Assembly (NCBI GenBank): GCA_025354605.1
Contig: JANXMN010000055.1
Span: forward strand, 1-32,305
Direction: 5' to 3'
Source: Hymenobacter sp.
Lineage (GTDB): Bacteria; Bacteroidota; Bacteroidia; Cytophagales; Hymenobacteraceae
Length of the DNA: 32,305 nt
The notes under the pieces were generated by a model. The model saw only the letters and a program-made list of their open reading frames with translations, had not been told where the DNA came from and ran no database searches. Position 1 is the stretch's first letter. The number at the start of each line of letters is the position of its first letter. Below are positions 30,506-32,305 of this stretch, piece by piece. The position numbers and the translations under genes were made by a program.

Positions 30506-32305
30506 TCACTGCGTCAGGCTATAGCGGAGCTGGATGCCGCCCTCGGTGGCGGTGTTGCGGAAGGCGTTGCTGATGCGTGGCGTGGTGATGTTCTGACTGA
30601 AATAGAGCTGCAGGTTGAGGCGGGAGTTGAGCAGGTAGTCGATGGTAGGGCGCAGCTGGAAAGTGCGGTTGCCGTTGGTGATGGTGCTGCGGGCAATGCC
30701 CACCGAAGCCGGCGAGACCGCGCCGGGGTCGACCACATTCTCGATGCTGCGCTGCACGGTAATGTTGTCGCGGATGCTGAGGTCGAGGCGGGCGGTGAGG
30801 TTGTTTTTGAGCACGCGCTGCTCACCGCCGATACGGAAAGGCAGCTTCAGGCTGTTGGTGGCGTAGCCCAGGCCAATCACGATTTCCTTGGTGTAGAACT
30901 CCGTTACCTGGGCGTTGGTCACGTTCAGGGTCACGCGGCGGTCGGTGCGGTATTCGAGGCGGCCGGTGGCGCGGCTCACTGTCTGAAAGTTGACGCCGAT
31001 GAGCGGCGACAGCGACTCAATGATGCTGACCTGGCCCACGATGTAGTAGGGAATGTAAAGGCCTTTGTTGGTTTGGAAGAGATTTTTCCGGTCGATGAAA
31101 TCGGGCTCCTGCTGGTAGGTGGTGGCTGTGTTGTAGCTGCCCACCGAATAGTCGGAGCGGTAGGCGTGGTTGAGTGTGAAAGACGAGAAGTAGCGCTTCA
31201 CGAGCGGCAAATCGGCAAAGCCGTTGTAATCGACGCGCCAGTTGGGCAGGGGCAGCTGCGAGAACGGGTTGAACTTCTTGGCCTGGTAGCCGTCGGACGA
31301 GCGGCCGTGGTAGGCATCGATGAAGCTCTGAATGAGTACATCCTGGGAGTTGTAGCTGTAGCCGGGACCGCCGCCATTAGGGCTCTGGTTGGCGGTGGCC
31401 AGCTTTTCGCGCACGATGCCCCTGTTTTTCACGAACTGGTCGAAAGCCTTTGAGGTTTCGCCGTTGGCCCCGAGGTCGCCGAACAAGGTCTGGATGGTGA
31501 TGGTCGAGGTTTGGAACGTGCCGCTGCCCAGCAGCGGGTGGTCGGCCAGCACAAAGTGCGTCGTGTCGCTGGTAGGATAGTTGGAGTCGTGGACCGGGCG
31601 CAGCGTCAGTGAGTCGAGCAGGGTGCGGTAGTACACCTGCTGGTTGCGCGAGAGCTGCCGCCGGGCATCGACCTGAATGTTGAAACCGCGGATGGGCTCC
31701 AGGGCCGTGCGCAGGGTGAGGTTTTCGGTGAGCAGGTTGCTCAGGGCAGTGTTCAGGTACTGGCTCTCCCGGGTGTACCAGCCCCGGCTTTCTGCGCGCT
31801 CATACAGCTCGCTCAAACCGGGCTGCTGGCCCACGATGAAGGGCAGGCCGGGGGCGGTGAAGCCGTGGTCGAAGCCGAACATGGAAGTTTTGGGCAGGTA
31901 ACCGGGCAGCAGGGTGCCTTCGTTGCGCTGGAAGGTGAAGTTGATAGAGCGGGCCGTCATCAGGCCGCGCAGCACGGCTTTCACGAAGCGGTACTGCTCC
32001 TTGACGGTATCGGCGGGGGCGGCGGGCTTGCGGGCCGCATCGGCGGTGCCGTCCGGGCTCAGCAAGCGGGAGGCGGTGCTGCGGTTGCGCTCGGCGGGCG
32101 GCGGCGCGTTGTTGATAATGTTGAGGAACTTCACCTTGTTGTAGAGCTTCACCAGGTCGACCTTGCCGTTGGCGCTCAGCTCGCGGTTGTTCTGAATGGT
32201 GTTGCCCAGATTGATTTCCCGGGTAGCGGTACTGGTGGTGCTCAACGGGTCTTTCAGCACGGTCTGGCCCAGCGACGAGGCCTGCCAGTTGTAGGTGGCG
32301 GCGTA
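30506..32305 (-). CDS. sprA: T9SS outer membrane translocon SprA, C-terminal part
   Basis: The frame is open to the right edge; the 599 visible residues are the C-terminal quarter of a protein that is normally over 2000 residues long. SprA (Sov in Porphyromonas) forms the very large beta barrel through which type IX cargo crosses the outer membrane. Family segments seen here are the NWQASSLGQTVL start, INLGNTIQNNRELSANGKVDLVKLYNKVKFL in pieces, FTFQRNEGTLLPGYLP, MFGFDHGFTAPGLPFIVG, the FNIQVDARRQLSRNQQVYYR region, NWRVDYNGFADLPLVKRYFSSFTLNHAYRS in pieces, and the last strands QLYFSQNITTPRISNAF. The open frame starting near 32260 is not the true N terminus. It is followed by gcvH and the VanZ-M28 gene on the same strand. 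Confidence 0.95.
   Translation of the reverse strand, partial: YAATYNWQASSLGQTVLKDPLSTTSTATREINLGNTIQNNRELSANGKVDLVKLYNKVKFLNIINNAPPPAERNRSTASRLLSPDGTADAARKPAAPADTVKEQYRFVKAVLRGLMTARSINFTFQRNEGTLLPGYLPKTSMFGFDHGFTAPGLPFIVGQQPGLSELYERAESRGWYTRESQYLNTALSNLLTENLTLRTALEPIRGFNIQVDARRQLSRNQQVYYRTLLDSLTLRPVHDSNYPTSDTTHFVLADHPLLGSGTFQTSTITIQTLFGDLGANGETSKAFDQFVKNRGIVREKLATANQSPNGGGPGYSYNSQDVLIQSFIDAYHGRSSDGYQAKKFNPFSQLPLPNWRVDYNGFADLPLVKRYFSSFTLNHAYRSDYSVGSYNTATTYQQEPDFIDRKNLFQTNKGLYIPYYIVGQVSIIESLSPLIGVNFQTVSRATGRLEYRTDRRVTLNVTNAQVTEFYTKEIVIGLGYATNSLKLPFRIGGEQRVLKNNLTARLDLSIRDNITVQRSIENVVDPGAVSPASVGIARSTITNGNRTFQLRPTIDYLLNSRLNLQLYFSQNITTPRISNAFRNTATEGGIQLRYSLTQ

Noticed and set aside
1..32305. CRISPR arrays, tRNA genes, rRNA, riboswitches, integrase or transposase genes
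   Set aside because: No regularly spaced direct repeats, no tRNA T-arm/cloverleaf pattern, and no recombinase or transposase motif were recognised when reading both strands. A covariance-model scan could still find small RNAs.

Overview
The window looks like chromosome of a high-GC member of the Bacteroidota, most likely Hymenobacter or a close Hymenobacteraceae relative. The reasons are: the C-terminal part of the type IX secretion (T9SS) translocon gene sprA next to gcvH; secreted proteins with type A and type B T9SS sorting domains; a TonB-dependent receptor with an N-terminal carboxypeptidase-regulatory-like domain; promoters of the TTTG-N17..19-TAnnTTTG kind instead of -35/-10 boxes; and many GC-rich dispersed palindromic repeats between genes. 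The genus is inferred from overall resemblance; no search was run.

Layout. 1-2763 (+): a truncated Ser/Asp-rich protein, a VOC-fold protein, a GNAT acetyltransferase, an unrecognised 139-aa protein, and an alpha/beta-hydrolase-like protein whose catalytic Ser and His appear lost. 2769-5467 (-): a lipoprotein resembling bacterial glutaminyl cyclase (M28 fold) and cysteinyl-tRNA synthetase, separated by a 120-bp repeat; cysS itself carries a 73-bp hairpin in frame. 5776-9923 (-): an SGNH-like/MBOAT pair, typical of extracytoplasmic O-acylation, then a membrane-anchored EEP-family protein flanked by two copies of a dispersed palindrome. 10170-17366 (+): two tandem paralogous giant secreted proteins with SBBP, Ig-like, PKD and gliding-motility C-terminal (type B sorting) domains. 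17551-20302 (-): a polysaccharide flippase and a GT4 glycosyltransferase. 20586-26050 (-): a TonB-dependent receptor, a beta-helix T9SS type A protein and a small periplasmic TonB-like protein, forming a plausible uptake locus; the receptor gene is clearly less GC-rich than its surroundings. 26269-28048 (+): a YicC-family endoribonuclease and a small exported protein. 28152-32305 (-): sprA (partial), gcvH and a VanZ-M28 fusion.

Two themes connect the genes. The first is the cell surface: sprA encodes the T9SS channel, three other genes encode its likely cargo, and the MBOAT/SGNH, flippase and GT4 genes belong to surface glycan work. The second is the Bacteroidetes 'Q-rule': five of seven readable signal-peptide-like segments are predicted to be cut just before a Gln, and the window also encodes the likely glutaminyl cyclase that would convert that Gln to pyroglutamate. 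Even the hydrophobic segment joining VanZ to M28 keeps such an Ala-Gln site, suggesting the fusion is cleaved to release the peptidase. Non-coding structure is rich: at least six families of inverted-repeat elements, including a perfect 54-bp AT-rich palindrome bounded by 5-bp direct repeats. No tRNA, rRNA, CRISPR, transposase or phage gene was recognised.
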